Of a stretch of DNA of 64,000 bases, positions 28,532 to 37,873 are shown piece by piece (position 1 is the first letter of the stretch; each line of letters opens with the position of its first letter). Made by a program: the position numbers and the translations under genes. Under the pieces are notes generated by a model. It was not told where the DNA came from and did no database searches. It saw only the letters and a list, made by a program, of their open reading frames with translations. The DNA is taken from NCBI RefSeq assembly GCF_006494375.1, contig NZ_VHIZ01000056.1:203685-267684 (forward strand), given 5' to 3'. Source of the DNA: Pantoea anthophila. Its GTDB lineage: Bacteria; Pseudomonadota; Gammaproteobacteria; Enterobacterales; Enterobacteriaceae.

Positions 28532-29488
28532 ATGTGGAAACGTTTACTTCTGACCACGCTGGTCAGCGCCGCATTAACCGGCCCGGTGCTCGCGGCAGAC
28601 ATGACGGTCGGCTTCTCGCAGGTCGGTTCAGAATCTGGCTGGCGCTCGGCGGAAACCAATGTGGCGAAAAGCGAAGCGAAAAAACGCGGCATCACCCTGA
28701 AAATCGCCGACGGACAGCAGAAGCAGGAGAATCAGATCAAGGCCGTACGTTCATTCATCGCGCAGGGCGTGGATGCCATCTTCATCGCGCCAGTGGTGCA
28801 GACGGGCTGGGAACCGGTGCTGGAAGAAGCCAAAGACGCCAAAATTCCGGTCTATCTGCTGGACCGGGCCATCGTCGTGAAAGACAAGTCGCTTTATCAG
28901 GCGGTGGTTACGGCGGATAACGTGCTGGAGGGCAAGCTGATCGGTGACTGGCTGGTGAAAACCGTCGGCGACAAGCAGTGTAACGTGGTGGAACTGCAGG
29001 GCACCGTCGGGGCCAGCGTCGCGATCGATCGCAAGAAAGGCTTTGCTGAAGCGATCAGCAACCATCCAAACATTAAAGTGATCCGTTCCCAGTCCGGTGA
29101 CTTTACCCGCAGTAAAGGTAAAGAGGTGATGGAGAGCTTCATCAAGGCGGAGAACAACGGCAAGAATATCTGCATGGTCTATGCGCATAACGATGATATG
29201 GCGATCGGTGCCATTCAGGCCATTAAAGAGGCGGGTCTGAAACCGGGCAAAGATATCCTGACCGGCTCGATTGACGGGGTGCCGGATATCTACAAAGCGA
29301 TGCTGGCGGGTGAGGCAAATGCCAACGTGGAGCTGACGCCGAACATGGCTGGCCCGGCGTTTGATGCGCTGGAGAAATTCAAAAAAGATGGCACGCTGCC
29401 GCCAAAAGTGATCAAGACCGAGTCGAAACTGTTCCTGCCTGCTGACGCTGAGAAGGAGCTGGAGAGGAAAAAAGGCATGGGCTACTGA
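28532..29488 (+). CDS. ytfQ: Galactofuranose ABC transporter, periplasmic binding protein YtfQ
   Basis: A periplasmic binding protein for galactofuranose. 318 residues with signal peptide MWKRLLLTTLVSAALTGPVLA. The mature part begins DMTVGFSQVGSESGWRSAETN and is very close to E. coli YtfQ throughout (NNGKNICMVYAHNDDMAIGAI, ILTGSIDGVPDIYKAM). I chose the ATG at 28532, which gives the same N terminus as E. coli with AGAGGA upstream; the ATG at 28523 is too close to that site. It is the first gene of ytfQRT-yjfF. A terminator-like hairpin follows it. Confidence 0.95.
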   Translation: MWKRLLLTTLVSAALTGPVLAADMTVGFSQVGSESGWRSAETNVAKSEAKKRGITLKIADGQQKQENQIKAVRSFIAQGVDAIFIAPVVQTGWEPVLEEAKDAKIPVYLLDRAIVVKDKSLYQAVVTADNVLEGKLIGDWLVKTVGDKQCNVVELQGTVGASVAIDRKKGFAEAISNHPNIKVIRSQSGDFTRSKGKEVMESFIKAENNGKNICMVYAHNDDMAIGAIQAIKEAGLKPGKDILTGSIDGVPDIYKAMLAGEANANVELTPNMAGPAFDALEKFKKDGTLPPKVIKTESKLFLPADAEKELERKKGMGY

Positions 29489-29506
29489 TCCGCAGACCAG
29501 CCGCAG

Positions 29507-29529
29507 ACCGCCCTGTGGGGCGGTTTTTT
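29507..29529 (+). terminator. Intra-operon terminator/attenuator after ytfQ
   Basis: The stem ACCGCCC-TGTG-GGGCGGT is followed by a T run. Partial termination here would leave the binding protein in excess over the ATPase and permeases. Confidence 0.8.
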
Positions 29530-29551
29530 ATGACCAGGCGGAGTGAGCAGA

Positions 29552-31072
29552 ATGACCACGCAAAATGAAGCACCGCTGCTGTCCATCAGCGGCGTCAGCA
29601 AAGGGTTTCCCGGCGTCAAAGCACTGAACAACGTCTCCTTTGATATCCGCAAAGGGGAGATCATGGCGCTGCTGGGTGAGAACGGTGCCGGTAAATCGAC
29701 CCTGATCAAAGTGTTGACCGGCGTCTACAGCCGGGATGCCGGCACCATCGTCCTGAATGGCGAGGCGATTACGCCGCACAACACCGCGCAGGCGCAGGAG
29801 ATGGGCATTGGCACCGTCTATCAGGAAGTGAATATGCTGCCGAACATGTCGGTGGCGGATAACCTCTATATTGGCCGTGAACCACGGCGTTTCGGTATGA
29901 TCGATCGCCGCCGGATGGTGCGTGATGCCGATGCGCTGATGCGCAATTACGGTTTTTCGCTCGATGTCACCCGTCCGCTGGGCCACTATTCGGTGGCGAT
30001 GCAGCAGATTATCGCGATCTGTCGGGCGGTCGATCTTTCGGCGCAGGTGCTGATTCTGGATGAGCCAACGGCCAGCCTGGACGCCAGCGAGGTGGAGATG
30101 CTTTTTACCCTGATGGCGCAGCTGAAAGCCCGCGGGATGAGCCTGATTTTTGTTACCCACTTTCTCGACCAGGTGTACCGCATTACCGATCGGATTACCG
30201 TGCTGCGCAACGGTCAGTTTATTGCCACCCGCGATACCGCCACGCTGCCGCAGATTGAGCTGATCAAGCTGATGCTGGGACGCGAACTGCTGGAGACGGC
30301 GCTGCAGCGGCAGGGCAGCACGCTGCGCAGCAATCAGCCGGTCGTCTCGTTTGAAGATTACGGCAGAAAAGGCACCATTGAACCCTTTAATCTGGCGGTC
30401 CGCCCCGGCGAAGTGGTCGGGCTGGCGGGGCTGTTAGGATCCGGACGCACCGAAACCGCTGAAGTGCTGTTTGGCATCCGGCGCGCCGATCGCGGCACGG
30501 CGAAGATCAAAGGTAAGGTGCAGCGCATTACCAACCCGGCCAGAGCCTCACAGCTGGGAATGGGTTTTTGCCCGGAGGATCGGAAGACCGACGGGATTAT
30601 TGGCGCGGCCTCGGTTCGCGAAAACATTATCCTGGCGTTGCAGGCGCAGCGTGGCTGGCTACGCCCGATTAAAAAGCGCGAGCAGCAGGCGATTGCTGAT
30701 CGTTTCATTAAAAGTCTGGGCATCCGCACACCGCACGCGGAGCAGCCGGTAGAGCTGTTATCGGGCGGCAACCAGCAGAAGGTGCTGCTGTCGCGCTGGC
30801 TGGTGACGAAACCGCAGTTTTTGATCCTCGACGAGCCGACGCGCGGCATTGATGTGGGCGCGCACGCCGAGATTATCCGTTTAATCGAATCCCTGTGCGC
30901 CGACGGTCTGGCGCTGCTGGTGATCTCCTCTGAACTCGAAGAGCTGGTGGGCTATGCCGATCGGGTGTTGATCATGCGCGATCTGAAGCAGGTGGCAGAA
31001 ATCCCCCTGGAGCAGCTTTCGGTCGCGTCGATTGTCAATGCCATCGCTGACGGAGGAGTAAAACATGCTTGA
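29552..31072 (+). CDS. ytfR: Galactofuranose ABC transporter, ATP-binding protein YtfR
   Basis: A duplicated sugar-importer ATPase of 506 residues. The first cassette has Walker [10 protein letters not shown], Walker B LILDEPTASLD and a switch His. The second has a degenerate Walker A (GLLGSGRTET), the signature LLSGGNQQK and Walker [13 protein letters not shown], as usual for the RbsA/AraG/YtfR group. The ATG at 29552 follows a GGAG-type site. It overlaps ytfT by 8 bases. Confidence 0.95.
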   Translation: MTTQNEAPLLSISGVSKGFPGVKALNNVSFDIRKGEIMALLGENGAGKSTLIKVLTGVYSRDAGTIVLNGEAITPHNTAQAQEMGIGTVYQEVNMLPNMSVADNLYIGREPRRFGMIDRRRMVRDADALMRNYGFSLDVTRPLGHYSVAMQQIIAICRAVDLSAQVLILDEPTASLDASEVEMLFTLMAQLKARGMSLIFVTHFLDQVYRITDRITVLRNGQFIATRDTATLPQIELIKLMLGRELLETALQRQGSTLRSNQPVVSFEDYGRKGTIEPFNLAVRPGEVVGLAGLLGSGRTETAEVLFGIRRADRGTAKIKGKVQRITNPARASQLGMGFCPEDRKTDGIIGAASVRENIILALQAQRGWLRPIKKREQQAIADRFIKSLGIRTPHAEQPVELLSGGNQQKVLLSRWLVTKPQFLILDEPTRGIDVGAHAEIIRLIESLCADGLALLVISSELEELVGYADRVLIMRDLKQVAEIPLEQLSVASIVNAIADGGVKHA

Positions 31073-32081
31073 GTCTCCTATGACTTCTGAAAAAACGCCG
31101 CGTCGCAAGCTGAAGCTGCCGCAGGGGATGCCGCAGATTGCGGCGCTGCTGCTGGTGCTGTTGATTGACAGTCTGGTGGCGAATAACTTTTTTGCCGTGC
31201 ATCTGCAGGAGGGGCGTCTGTTCGGCAGCCCGATCGATATCCTGAACCGCGCGGCGCCCGTCGCCTTGCTGGCGATTGGTATGACGCTGGTGATCGCTAC
31301 CGGCGGCATCGATCTTTCCGTGGGTGCGGTGATGGCGATAGCCGGCGCAACCGCCGCGACGCTGACCGTAGCCGGTCACGGGGTGCCGTTTATCATCCTT
31401 GCCACGCTGGGAACCGGGCTGGCCTGCGGCGTGTGGAACGGGGTGCTGGTGGCGCTGCTGCGCATTCAGCCGTTTGTCGCCACGCTGATCCTGATGGTGG
31501 CCGGACGGGGTATCGCCCAGTTGATTACCCAGGGGCAGATTGTGACCTTCGACAGCGACAGTCTGGGCTGGTTTGGCAACGGCGCGCTGTGGATGTTGCC
31601 GGTGCCGGTCTGGATTACGCTGGTCGTGGCGCTGGCGGTGTGGCTGCTGACGCGCAAGACCGCGCTGGGTCTGTTCATCGAAGCGGTTGGGATCAACCTG
31701 CGCGCGGCCCGCAATGCCGGGGTGACAGGCTGGCTGGTGGTGATGTCGACCTACGCGATCAGCGGTGTCTGTGCCGCTGTGGCGGGGCTGATTGTGGCGG
31801 CCGATATTCGCGGAGCGGATGCGAACAACGCCGGTTTATGGCTGGAGCTGGATGCGATTCTGGCCGTGGTGATTGGCGGAGCCTCGCTGATGGGCGGTCG
31901 TTTTAATCTGGTGCTGTCGCTGATTGGGGCGCTGATCATTCAGTCGATGAACACCGGGATTCTGCTCTCCGGCTTCCCGCCTGAGCTGAACCAGGTGGTG
32001 AAAGCGGTGGTGGTGATGTGCGTGCTGTTGCTGCAGTCACCGCGGTTTATTGCGATGTTGAAACGGAGACGGCCGACATGA
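31065..32081 (+). CDS. ytfT: Galactofuranose ABC transporter permease YtfT
   Basis: An inner-membrane permease of 338 residues in the RbsC-like family, with PIDILNRAAPVALLAIGMTLVIATGGIDLSVGAV-type sequence and IRGADANNAGLWLELDAILAVVIGG, very close to E. coli YtfT. GGAGGAG at 31052-31058 gives a strong ribosome-binding site inside the ytfR end. Its stop overlaps the yjfF start (ATGA), so the two permeases are coupled and probably form a heterodimer. Confidence 0.95.
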   Translation: MLESPMTSEKTPRRKLKLPQGMPQIAALLLVLLIDSLVANNFFAVHLQEGRLFGSPIDILNRAAPVALLAIGMTLVIATGGIDLSVGAVMAIAGATAATLTVAGHGVPFIILATLGTGLACGVWNGVLVALLRIQPFVATLILMVAGRGIAQLITQGQIVTFDSDSLGWFGNGALWMLPVPVWITLVVALAVWLLTRKTALGLFIEAVGINLRAARNAGVTGWLVVMSTYAISGVCAAVAGLIVAADIRGADANNAGLWLELDAILAVVIGGASLMGGRFNLVLSLIGALIIQSMNTGILLSGFPPELNQVVKAVVVMCVLLLQSPRFIAMLKRRRPT

Positions 32082-33064
32082 TCAAACGTCATCTTCCGCT
32101 GATGATCACCTTGCTGGTGTTTGTTGCGGGTTACCTGTTTTGCCTGACGCAGTTTCCGGGCTTTGCCTCAACCCGGGTGATTTGCAACATTCTGACCGAC
32201 AATGCGTTTCTGGGCATTATCGCGGTGGGAATGACCTTCGTGATTTTATCGGGGGGTATCGATCTGTCAGTCGGCGCGGTGATCGCCTTTACCGGCGTCT
32301 TTCTGGCGCGGGCAATTGGCGATTTTCATGTCAATCCGCTGCTGGCGTTTGCGCTGATTCTGGCGCTGGGGGCGCTGTTTGGTGCCATGATGGGCTGGCT
32401 GATCGATGCGCTGAAGATCCCGGCTTTTATTATTACGTTAGCAGGGATGTTTTTCCTGCGCGGATGCAGCTATCTGGTGTCCGAGAATTCGATTCCCATC
32501 GATCATCCGTTTTACACAATGCTGTCGGGTCTGGCGTGGAAAATACCGGGCGGCGGGCGGCTGAGTCTGCTGGCGGTGATTATGCTGCTGGTGGTGGTGG
32601 GCGGGATTATTCTGGCACACCGCACCCGCTTTGGTAATCGGGTTTACGCCATCGGCGGCAATCTGACATCGGCGCAGCTGATGGGGGTGTCGACGCGCGC
32701 CACCACCATTAAGATCTATATGCTTTCCACCACGCTGGCCACGCTGGCCGGGATTGTGTTTTCGATCTATACCTCAGCAGGCTATGCGCTGGCCGGGCTG
32801 GGGGTAGAGCTGGATGCGATCGCGTCGGTAGTGATTGGCGGCACGCTGTTGTCAGGCGGTGTCGGCACGGTATTAGGCACGCTGTTTGGTGTGTTGATTC
32901 AGGGGCTGATTCAGACATGGATAAATTTCGACGGCACGCTGAGTTCCTGGTGGACCAAAATCGCCATCGGGATTCTGCTGTTTGCCTTTATCGCCCTGCA
33001 GCGGTTACTGACGGTGATCTGGGATCGTCAGCAGAACGCACCGGTTAAGCGATTGAGTTCCTGA
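32078..33064 (+). CDS. yjfF: Galactofuranose ABC transporter permease YjfF
   Basis: The second permease of the YtfQRT-YjfF importer. 328 residues, with GIIAVGMTFVILSGGIDLSVGAVIAF and LAGLGVELDAIASVVIGGTLLSGGVG, typical of RbsC-type permeases and matching E. coli YjfF. The ATG at 32078 shares bases with the ytfT stop. It is the last gene of the operon. A truncated acetyltransferase lies convergently 30 bases away. Confidence 0.95.
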   Translation: MIKRHLPLMITLLVFVAGYLFCLTQFPGFASTRVICNILTDNAFLGIIAVGMTFVILSGGIDLSVGAVIAFTGVFLARAIGDFHVNPLLAFALILALGALFGAMMGWLIDALKIPAFIITLAGMFFLRGCSYLVSENSIPIDHPFYTMLSGLAWKIPGGGRLSLLAVIMLLVVVGGIILAHRTRFGNRVYAIGGNLTSAQLMGVSTRATTIKIYMLSTTLATLAGIVFSIYTSAGYALAGLGVELDAIASVVIGGTLLSGGVGTVLGTLFGVLIQGLIQTWINFDGTLSSWWTKIAIGILLFAFIALQRLLTVIWDRQQNAPVKRLSS

Positions 33065-33094
33065 TATGAGAGGGCGGCTCACAGTAGCCGCCCG

Positions 33095-33391
33095 TTACTG
33101 CGCAAGGTTAAGCACCATCACGGTCACCTCTTCTCCGGCTATGTGCCGCTGCTCCACCGCCTGCCATCCTGAACGCTGATAGTACGCCTGCTGATCGGGA
33201 GTATAGAGCCAGAGTTCAGCGATCTGCTGTTGTCTGGCACGTGCAATCGTCTGCTGAATCAGTGCCTTTGCCACGCCCTGGCCGCGGAATTTTTTGTCTG
33301 TCACGACCTCACCCAGCCAGTATTCCCTTGCCGCAATGTCATCCAGTTCATAACGAATAACGCTGCAGAATGCGGCCCTGGTATTTAGCTT
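33095..33391 (-). pseudogene. 5'-truncated GNAT acetyltransferase
   Basis: The open frame encodes the C-terminal two-thirds of a GNAT N-acetyltransferase. It reads AAFCSVIRYELDDIA, then the acetyl-CoA-binding segment VVTDKKFRGQGVAKALIQ (the R/Q-x-x-G-x-G/A loop), then LYTPDQQAYYQRSGWQ and a normal C terminus. An in-frame TAA at 33392-33394 ends similarity upstream. No start with the missing N-terminal 40-60 residues can be found, since the sequence there becomes the repeat array. The gene therefore appears broken by whatever brought in or rearranged the repeats. A short product from the GTG at 33304 would lack part of the fold. Confidence 0.7.
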
Positions 33392-33423
33392 TTAAAGACA
33401 AGCTCAAATACCACATAAAGGAG

Positions 33424-33602
33424 GGAATGATGGGCAGTGGAGTAAAGCGTCCGCCGCATGGACAAAAACGCCCGGAGCGTTTTTGAACAATGCGAAGCGT
33501 TGGCCCGCTTGCGGGCGAGCCTCAGGGATGAGGCGAGTCGTCCGGCGGCCGAGCCTACAGGGATGTATTTACGGCGACTTTACGGAGCGCCCATTATTTC
33601 CG
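33424..33602. repeat. Structured repeat element 1 (multi-arm fold)
   Basis: The outer arms GGAATGATGGGC and GCCCATTATTTCC pair with one bulge. Inside them GTAAAG (33442-33447) pairs with CTTTAC (33578-33583), and CCGCCG pairs with CGGCGG. An extra insert relative to element 4 contains its own hairpin, AAAAACGC-CCGGA-GCGTTTTT. Confidence 0.65.
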
Positions 33603-33671
33603 ACTGAAAAGCACGGGATTGTGCGCTTATGGCACGAAAAGGCGTCGCTGTTAATGGCAGGTGCAAGGTCA

Positions 33672-33770
33672 GGAAAGGTATGCCTGATCGCAAAGGATTC
33701 CCGCATCCATGCGGATCGGCCGCGCCATCCCTGGCGCGGACGCTTTGCTCTTCAGGCATACCATTCCTTC
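33672..33770. repeat. Structured repeat element 2 (cloverleaf-like fold)
   Basis: The outer arms GGTATGCCTGA (33677-33687) and TCAGGCATACC (33752-33762) are perfect complements. Inside, GCAAAG (33690-33695) pairs with CTTTGC (33743-33748). Two inner hairpins follow: CCGCAT/ATGCGG (33701-33714) and CCGCGCCA/TGGCGCGG (33720-33739). Confidence 0.7.
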
Positions 33771-33821
33771 CCGGTTGGGCTTGATGATTGCTGAGAGAAA
33801 TCCGTGCGAAATTGCGTTGAG

Positions 33822-33862
33822 TGAGGGAATGGAGAGTAATGGAGTAAAGCATCCAACACATG
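33822..33862. repeat. Degenerate partial copy of the structured repeat (element 3)
   Basis: The sequence GAGGGAATGGAGAGTAATGG and the following AGTAAAGCATCC matches the left end of elements 1 and 4. No matching right half is seen, so this is probably a decayed or truncated copy. Confidence 0.5.
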
Positions 33863-33925
33863 AGTTTGCTTATTCACCAGATGCTATTAGTTGTGAATTA
33901 TTCGCTTAGATGTCACAAAAAGGAG

Positions 33926-34025
33926 GGGATGGCGGGTAGTGGAGTAAAGCGTCCGCCGCATGGATGCGGCGGCCGAGCCTACAGGGAGGTATTTACGGCG
34001 ACTTTACGGAACGCCCGCCATTCCC
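33926..34025. repeat. Structured repeat element 4 (multi-arm fold)
   Basis: The outer arms GGGATGGCGGG (33926-33936) and CCCGCCATTCCC (34014-34025) pair with one bulge. GTAAAG (33944-33949) pairs with CTTTAC (34002-34007). CCGCCGCAT pairs perfectly with ATGCGGCGG around a GG loop. The inner sequence is about 90 per cent identical to element 1, but the outer arms differ and still pair. Confidence 0.7.
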
Positions 34026-34070
34026 GACTGAATAGCACTGGTTTTTGACATACGACGGCTTCCGGGCCCT

Positions 34071-34093
34071 GCATCTCTCTTTTGGAGAGATGC
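34071..34093 (-). terminator. Hairpin downstream of araA
   Basis: The perfect 9-bp stem GCATCTCTC/GAGAGATGC has a five-base loop and lies 20 bases past the araA stop. It lacks a T run, so its termination efficiency is uncertain. Confidence 0.55.
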
Positions 34094-34113
34094 AAAGCGC
34101 CACGAATCACTCA

Positions 34114-35613
34114 TTAACGTTTTAACCGGTAGTACGCCTCGTTCCAGCGCAGCGCGTCTTTAAACGCAGGCAGGCGGGTGTGCTCATCAATCACCAGCAC
34201 CTCGATATCGTTCATCTCGCCGTACAGATACATGTCGTCGAGCGTCAGCGCCTGGCTGAAGACCGTATGGTGTGCGCCACCCCCGAGAATCCACGCTTCA
34301 GATGCGGTCGCCAGTGAGGGCTGCGCTTTCCAGAGGGCACGGGCAACCGGCAATTTCGGCAGCGGTTTCGGCTGTTCAATCGCATCGACCACGTTCACCA
34401 GCAGACGGAAACGGTCGCCCATATCGATCACGCTGGCATTAATCGCACGACCGGCCGGGGTGGAGAAGATCATCCTCGCCGGGTCAGCTTTATTACCAAT
34501 GCCCAGGAACTGCACATCGATCAGCGGCTTCTCTTCAATGGCGATCGACGGGCAGACCTCCAGCATGTGTGAGCCGAGCACCAGGTCGTTGCCGGGTGAG
34601 AAGTGATAGGTGTAATCCTCCATAAATGAGGTGCCACCTTTGCGATCGCCAGCCAGAACCTTGAAAATACGCAGCAGCGCAGCGGTCTTCCAGTCGCCTT
34701 CACCCGCAAAACCATACCCCTGACCCATCAAACGCTGCACCGCCAGACCCGGTAACTGGGTCATGCCATGCAGGGTCTGGAAGTTGGTGGTAAAAGCGTG
34801 GCAGCCTTCCGCTTCAAGGAACTGCTTCAGACCCAGCTCGATACGAGCCGCATCCAGCACGTTCTGACGCTTTTCACCACCGGCGGCGGCGACATCGGAA
34901 AAGCGGTAGAGGCTTTCATACTCGTCGATCAGCGCATTCACATCGCCATCGCTGACGCCATTGATCACCTCAACCAGATCGCCCACGCCCCAGCCATTCA
35001 CCGAATAACCGAACTGAATCTGTGCGGCGACCTTATCGCCTTCGGTCACGGCCACTTCACGCATGTTGTCGCCAAAACGCGCCACTTTCAGCTGCTGACT
35101 GGCCTGCTTCGCCAGGGCTGCACGCATCCAGTTGCCCAGACGCTGCTGGCTGGCGCTATCCTGCCAGTGTCCGGTCACCACGCTGTGCTGCAGACCCATG
35201 CGGGCACCGATAAAACCGAACTCACGACCGCCGTGCGCCGTCTGGTTCAGGTTCATAAAATCCATGTCCATGCTGTCCCACGGGATCTCCGCATTGAACT
35301 GGGTATGAAATTGCAGCAGAGGCTTATTCAGCACGCTCAGGCCGCCAATCCACATTTTGGCCGGAGAGAACGTGTGCAGCCAGGTAATGATGCCGGCGCA
35401 CTGCTGGTCATAGTTAGCGTCGCGACACAGGGACAGCGCTTCATCCGGTGATTTCACCAGCGGTTTAAGCTCAAGGCGCAGCGGTAACCCGGACTGATTC
35501 AGGCCCTCGACGACCTGACGCGCATGCTGTTCAACCTGGCGTAACGTTTCCGGCCCGTAGAGGTGCTGCGTGCCGATGACAAACCACACGCTGTAGCTGT
35601 TTGACTGTTCCAT
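34114..35613 (-). CDS. araA: L-arabinose isomerase
   Basis: AraA converts L-arabinose to L-ribulose in the cytoplasm with a manganese ion. The 499-residue protein matches the family length. The metal-binding and catalytic glutamates and histidines sit in [37 protein letters not shown] and [10 protein letters not shown]. It lies downstream of araB on the same strand, but 190 bases separate them, much more than in E. coli. An AGGAG ribosome-binding site precedes the ATG. No araD follows; the DNA downstream holds the structured repeats. Confidence 0.97.
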   Translation of the reverse strand: MEQSNSYSVWFVIGTQHLYGPETLRQVEQHARQVVEGLNQSGLPLRLELKPLVKSPDEALSLCRDANYDQQCAGIITWLHTFSPAKMWIGGLSVLNKPLLQFHTQFNAEIPWDSMDMDFMNLNQTAHGGREFGFIGARMGLQHSVVTGHWQDSASQQRLGNWMRAALAKQASQQLKVARFGDNMREVAVTEGDKVAAQIQFGYSVNGWGVGDLVEVINGVSDGDVNALIDEYESLYRFSDVAAAGGEKRQNVLDAARIELGLKQFLEAEGCHAFTTNFQTLHGMTQLPGLAVQRLMGQGYGFAGEGDWKTAALLRIFKVLAGDRKGGTSFMEDYTYHFSPGNDLVLGSHMLEVCPSIAIEEKPLIDVQFLGIGNKADPARMIFSTPAGRAINASVIDMGDRFRLLVNVVDAIEQPKPLPKLPVARALWKAQPSLATASEAWILGGGAHHTVFSQALTLDDMYLYGEMNDIEVLVIDEHTRLPAFKDALRWNEAYYRLKR

Positions 35614-35639
35614 AAAACCACTCCTTTACTTTGCGCCTA

Positions 35640-35804
35640 CCTAATAGGCTAATTTATTTGTCAGTCTGAACCCGGGCAGTGCTCACACAGCTGCTTTAGC
35701 AACCTGAACGCCCTGAAGTGCGGGCGAGCACAGCGAGTAATCCTCACGTACTCCGTGTACGCCTGCTTGTTCCGCGCTGTCCGGGTACAGGCTGCCTGCA
35801 ACAA
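35640..35804 (-). other. Structured spacer between araB and araA
   Basis: This gap is unusually long for an ara operon. Read on the minus strand it contains CGTAC-ACGGA-GTACG, a small stem with GGA in its loop, then GTGAGGATT, and GC-rich arms such as CCCGGACAGCGCGG. No gene is visible. It could be a processing or attenuation region or an inserted repeat. Confidence 0.4.
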
Positions 35805-37508
35805 TTACGCCTGTTGGTCCAGGCTCGTAGCGGAAGCGGGGCGGGCGGCGTACTGCGGTTCAGCCGTCACGCACCATTGTTGATAGCGTTGATAGAGTTG
35901 CTGATAGCGGGCGACACGCGCCGGATCGGGTTGCAGCGTGACGGCGATCGGGCTGGCCATCACCAGCTGCGCCTCGGCAACGCTGGCGTGAACACCGGCA
36001 GCGACGGCGGCGAAAATGGCCGCACCCAGCGCACAGCACTCATCAGAGGCGACAATATCCAGTGGCCGGTTCATCACGTCACAGCAGGCCTGCATAATCG
36101 CCGGAGATTTCCGCGCGATGCCGCCCAGCGTCAGAATGCTCTCGACGGGGATCTGCTGCTGCTCGAAGCACTCCATAATGGCGCGCGCACCAAATGCCGT
36201 CGCCGCGACCAGACCGCCAAACAGCGCCGGGGCATCGGTACCCAGATTCAGATCGGTAATCACCCCTTTCAGCCGCTGATTGGCATTCGGCGTGCGGCGA
36301 CCGTTGAACCAGTCCAGCACCACCGGCAGATGGTCGAGCTGCGGATTAGCAGCCCAGGCGTCGGTCAGATCTTTAATCAGACTCTTTTGCATCTCCGCCA
36401 GCTGAGGTTTCAGCTCAGGGTGACGCTCAGCCGCCTGTTGCAGCGGCCAGCCCAGTAACCGGCTGAACCAGGCGTAGATATCACCAAAGGCGGACTGACC
36501 CGCCTCCAGCCCAATCGCTCCCGGTATCACGCTGCCATCCACCTGACCACAGATGCCTTTGATATCGCGATAGCCGACCTTTTCGCTGTCAGCGATCAGG
36601 ATGTCGCAGGTTGATGTGCCGATCACTTTCACCAGGGTGTAAGGTCTGGCACCGCCTCCGACCGCGCCCATATGGCAGTCAAACGCGCCACCGGAGAGCG
36701 TGACGGTCTGCGTCAGCCCCAGACGCTGCGCCCATTCCGGGCTGAGCGTGCCGACCGGCAGATCGGCGGTCCAGGTCTCAGTGAAGAGAGGCGAGTCCAG
36801 CTGTTGCGTTAACAGCGGATCCAGCGCGTTGAGGAAATCCACATCCGGCAGGCCGTTCCAGTCGCCATGCCACAGGGCTTTATGCCCGGCTGCGCAGCGG
36901 CCACGCCGCAGTCTGTCGGGCGCGGTCGTGCCGCTTAACAGGGCAGGCACCCAGTCACACAGCTCCACCCAGGAGACCGCCGCGTCACGCACCGCCGCAT
37001 CTTCCCGCGACACGTGCAGAATCTTTGCCCAGAACCATTCAGAGGAGTAGATGCCGCCGATATAGCGGCTGTAATCCGTGAAACGGCCGCTGTGACAGAG
37101 CTGATTGATCTCTTCCGCTTCTTCTATTGCGGTGTGATCTTTCCACAGCACAAACATCGCGTTGGGGTTGTCAGCGAACTCCGGGCGCAGCGCCAGTACA
37201 TTGCCGTCGCGATCGATGGGCGCCGGGGTCGAACCGGTGCTGTCGACGCCAATGCCGACGACGGCGTTGCGCTGATCTTCGCTCAGGGCGTTCAGTACGC
37301 CGAGCAGCGCCTGCTCCATGGCGTCGATGTAATCCTGTGGATGGTGACGAAAACGATTGGTGTGCGGATCGCTGTACAGACCCTGCTGCCAGCGCGGGTA
37401 GCTGCACACCGCACTCTGCAGCTCGCTGCCGCTGTGACAATCGACGGCCAGCGCACGCACCGAATCACTACCAAAGTCCAGCCCAAGGGTGATGGCTCCA
37501 GCACGCAT
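35805..37508 (-). CDS. araB: L-ribulokinase
   Basis: AraB phosphorylates L-ribulose to L-ribulose 5-phosphate. 567 residues of the FGGY carbohydrate kinase family. It has N-terminal [16 protein letters not shown], the catalytic-domain segment [15 protein letters not shown] and C-terminal [24 protein letters not shown]. The ATG at 37508 opens onto the shared control region with araFGH. AraB and AraA leave the product L-ribulose 5-phosphate, which needs an epimerase (AraD or a paralogue) encoded elsewhere. Confidence 0.97.
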   Translation of the reverse strand: MRAGAITLGLDFGSDSVRALAVDCHSGSELQSAVCSYPRWQQGLYSDPHTNRFRHHPQDYIDAMEQALLGVLNALSEDQRNAVVGIGVDSTGSTPAPIDRDGNVLALRPEFADNPNAMFVLWKDHTAIEEAEEINQLCHSGRFTDYSRYIGGIYSSEWFWAKILHVSREDAAVRDAAVSWVELCDWVPALLSGTTAPDRLRRGRCAAGHKALWHGDWNGLPDVDFLNALDPLLTQQLDSPLFTETWTADLPVGTLSPEWAQRLGLTQTVTLSGGAFDCHMGAVGGGARPYTLVKVIGTSTCDILIADSEKVGYRDIKGICGQVDGSVIPGAIGLEAGQSAFGDIYAWFSRLLGWPLQQAAERHPELKPQLAEMQKSLIKDLTDAWAANPQLDHLPVVLDWFNGRRTPNANQRLKGVITDLNLGTDAPALFGGLVAATAFGARAIMECFEQQQIPVESILTLGGIARKSPAIMQACCDVMNRPLDIVASDECCALGAAIFAAVAAGVHASVAEAQLVMASPIAVTLQPDPARVARYQQLYQRYQQWCVTAEPQYAARPASATSLDQQA

Positions 37509-37589
37509 CGGAATCTCCTGTAGTTAGTTAACTCCTGTATCCTGGGTTCGGCGCGCCGGAACAGTTAGTCATGGCTGGCTGACAATATG

Positions 37590-37720
37590 CACTTTCCTGC
37601 CATCGGCAGTGATTTTGTGATCCATTGCAAAAGTTAAGCTCCGGTTAAATTTGCTGAATATATGGATCATTTTGTCGTGATTTTAAGATGTGATACCGCT
37701 CTACATTTTTCTCCGCCAAT
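37590..37720. promoter_or_regulatory. Divergent araBA / araFGH control region with AraC-like half-sites
   Basis: Two candidate AraC half-sites face opposite ways. TATGGATCATTTTGTCG (37661-37677) on the plus strand resembles araI1, and TGCAATGGATCACAAAATC (37611-37629) lies on the minus strand. A CRP-like TGTGATACCGCTCTACAT lies at 37689-37706. Arabinose/AraC induction and catabolite control are expected. The sites are read by eye. Confidence 0.5.
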
Positions 37721-37873
37721 ACCGCTAAAACTAGCCCAGCGTCTGGACAGGCTGACAACACATAGCAACCTAACGCACTGATTTATGGCTGTACCCTCAA
37801 AACAAGACCAACTGGTAGCGCTTACACCGATTCGTTATGAGCAGCGAAAAATAACCTGGTACCGGAGAGCATC

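Noticed and set aside
33483..34048. Several 60-100 codon frames in the repeat array
   Set aside because: They span hairpin arms, lack ribosome-binding sites and differ in frame between repeat copies.
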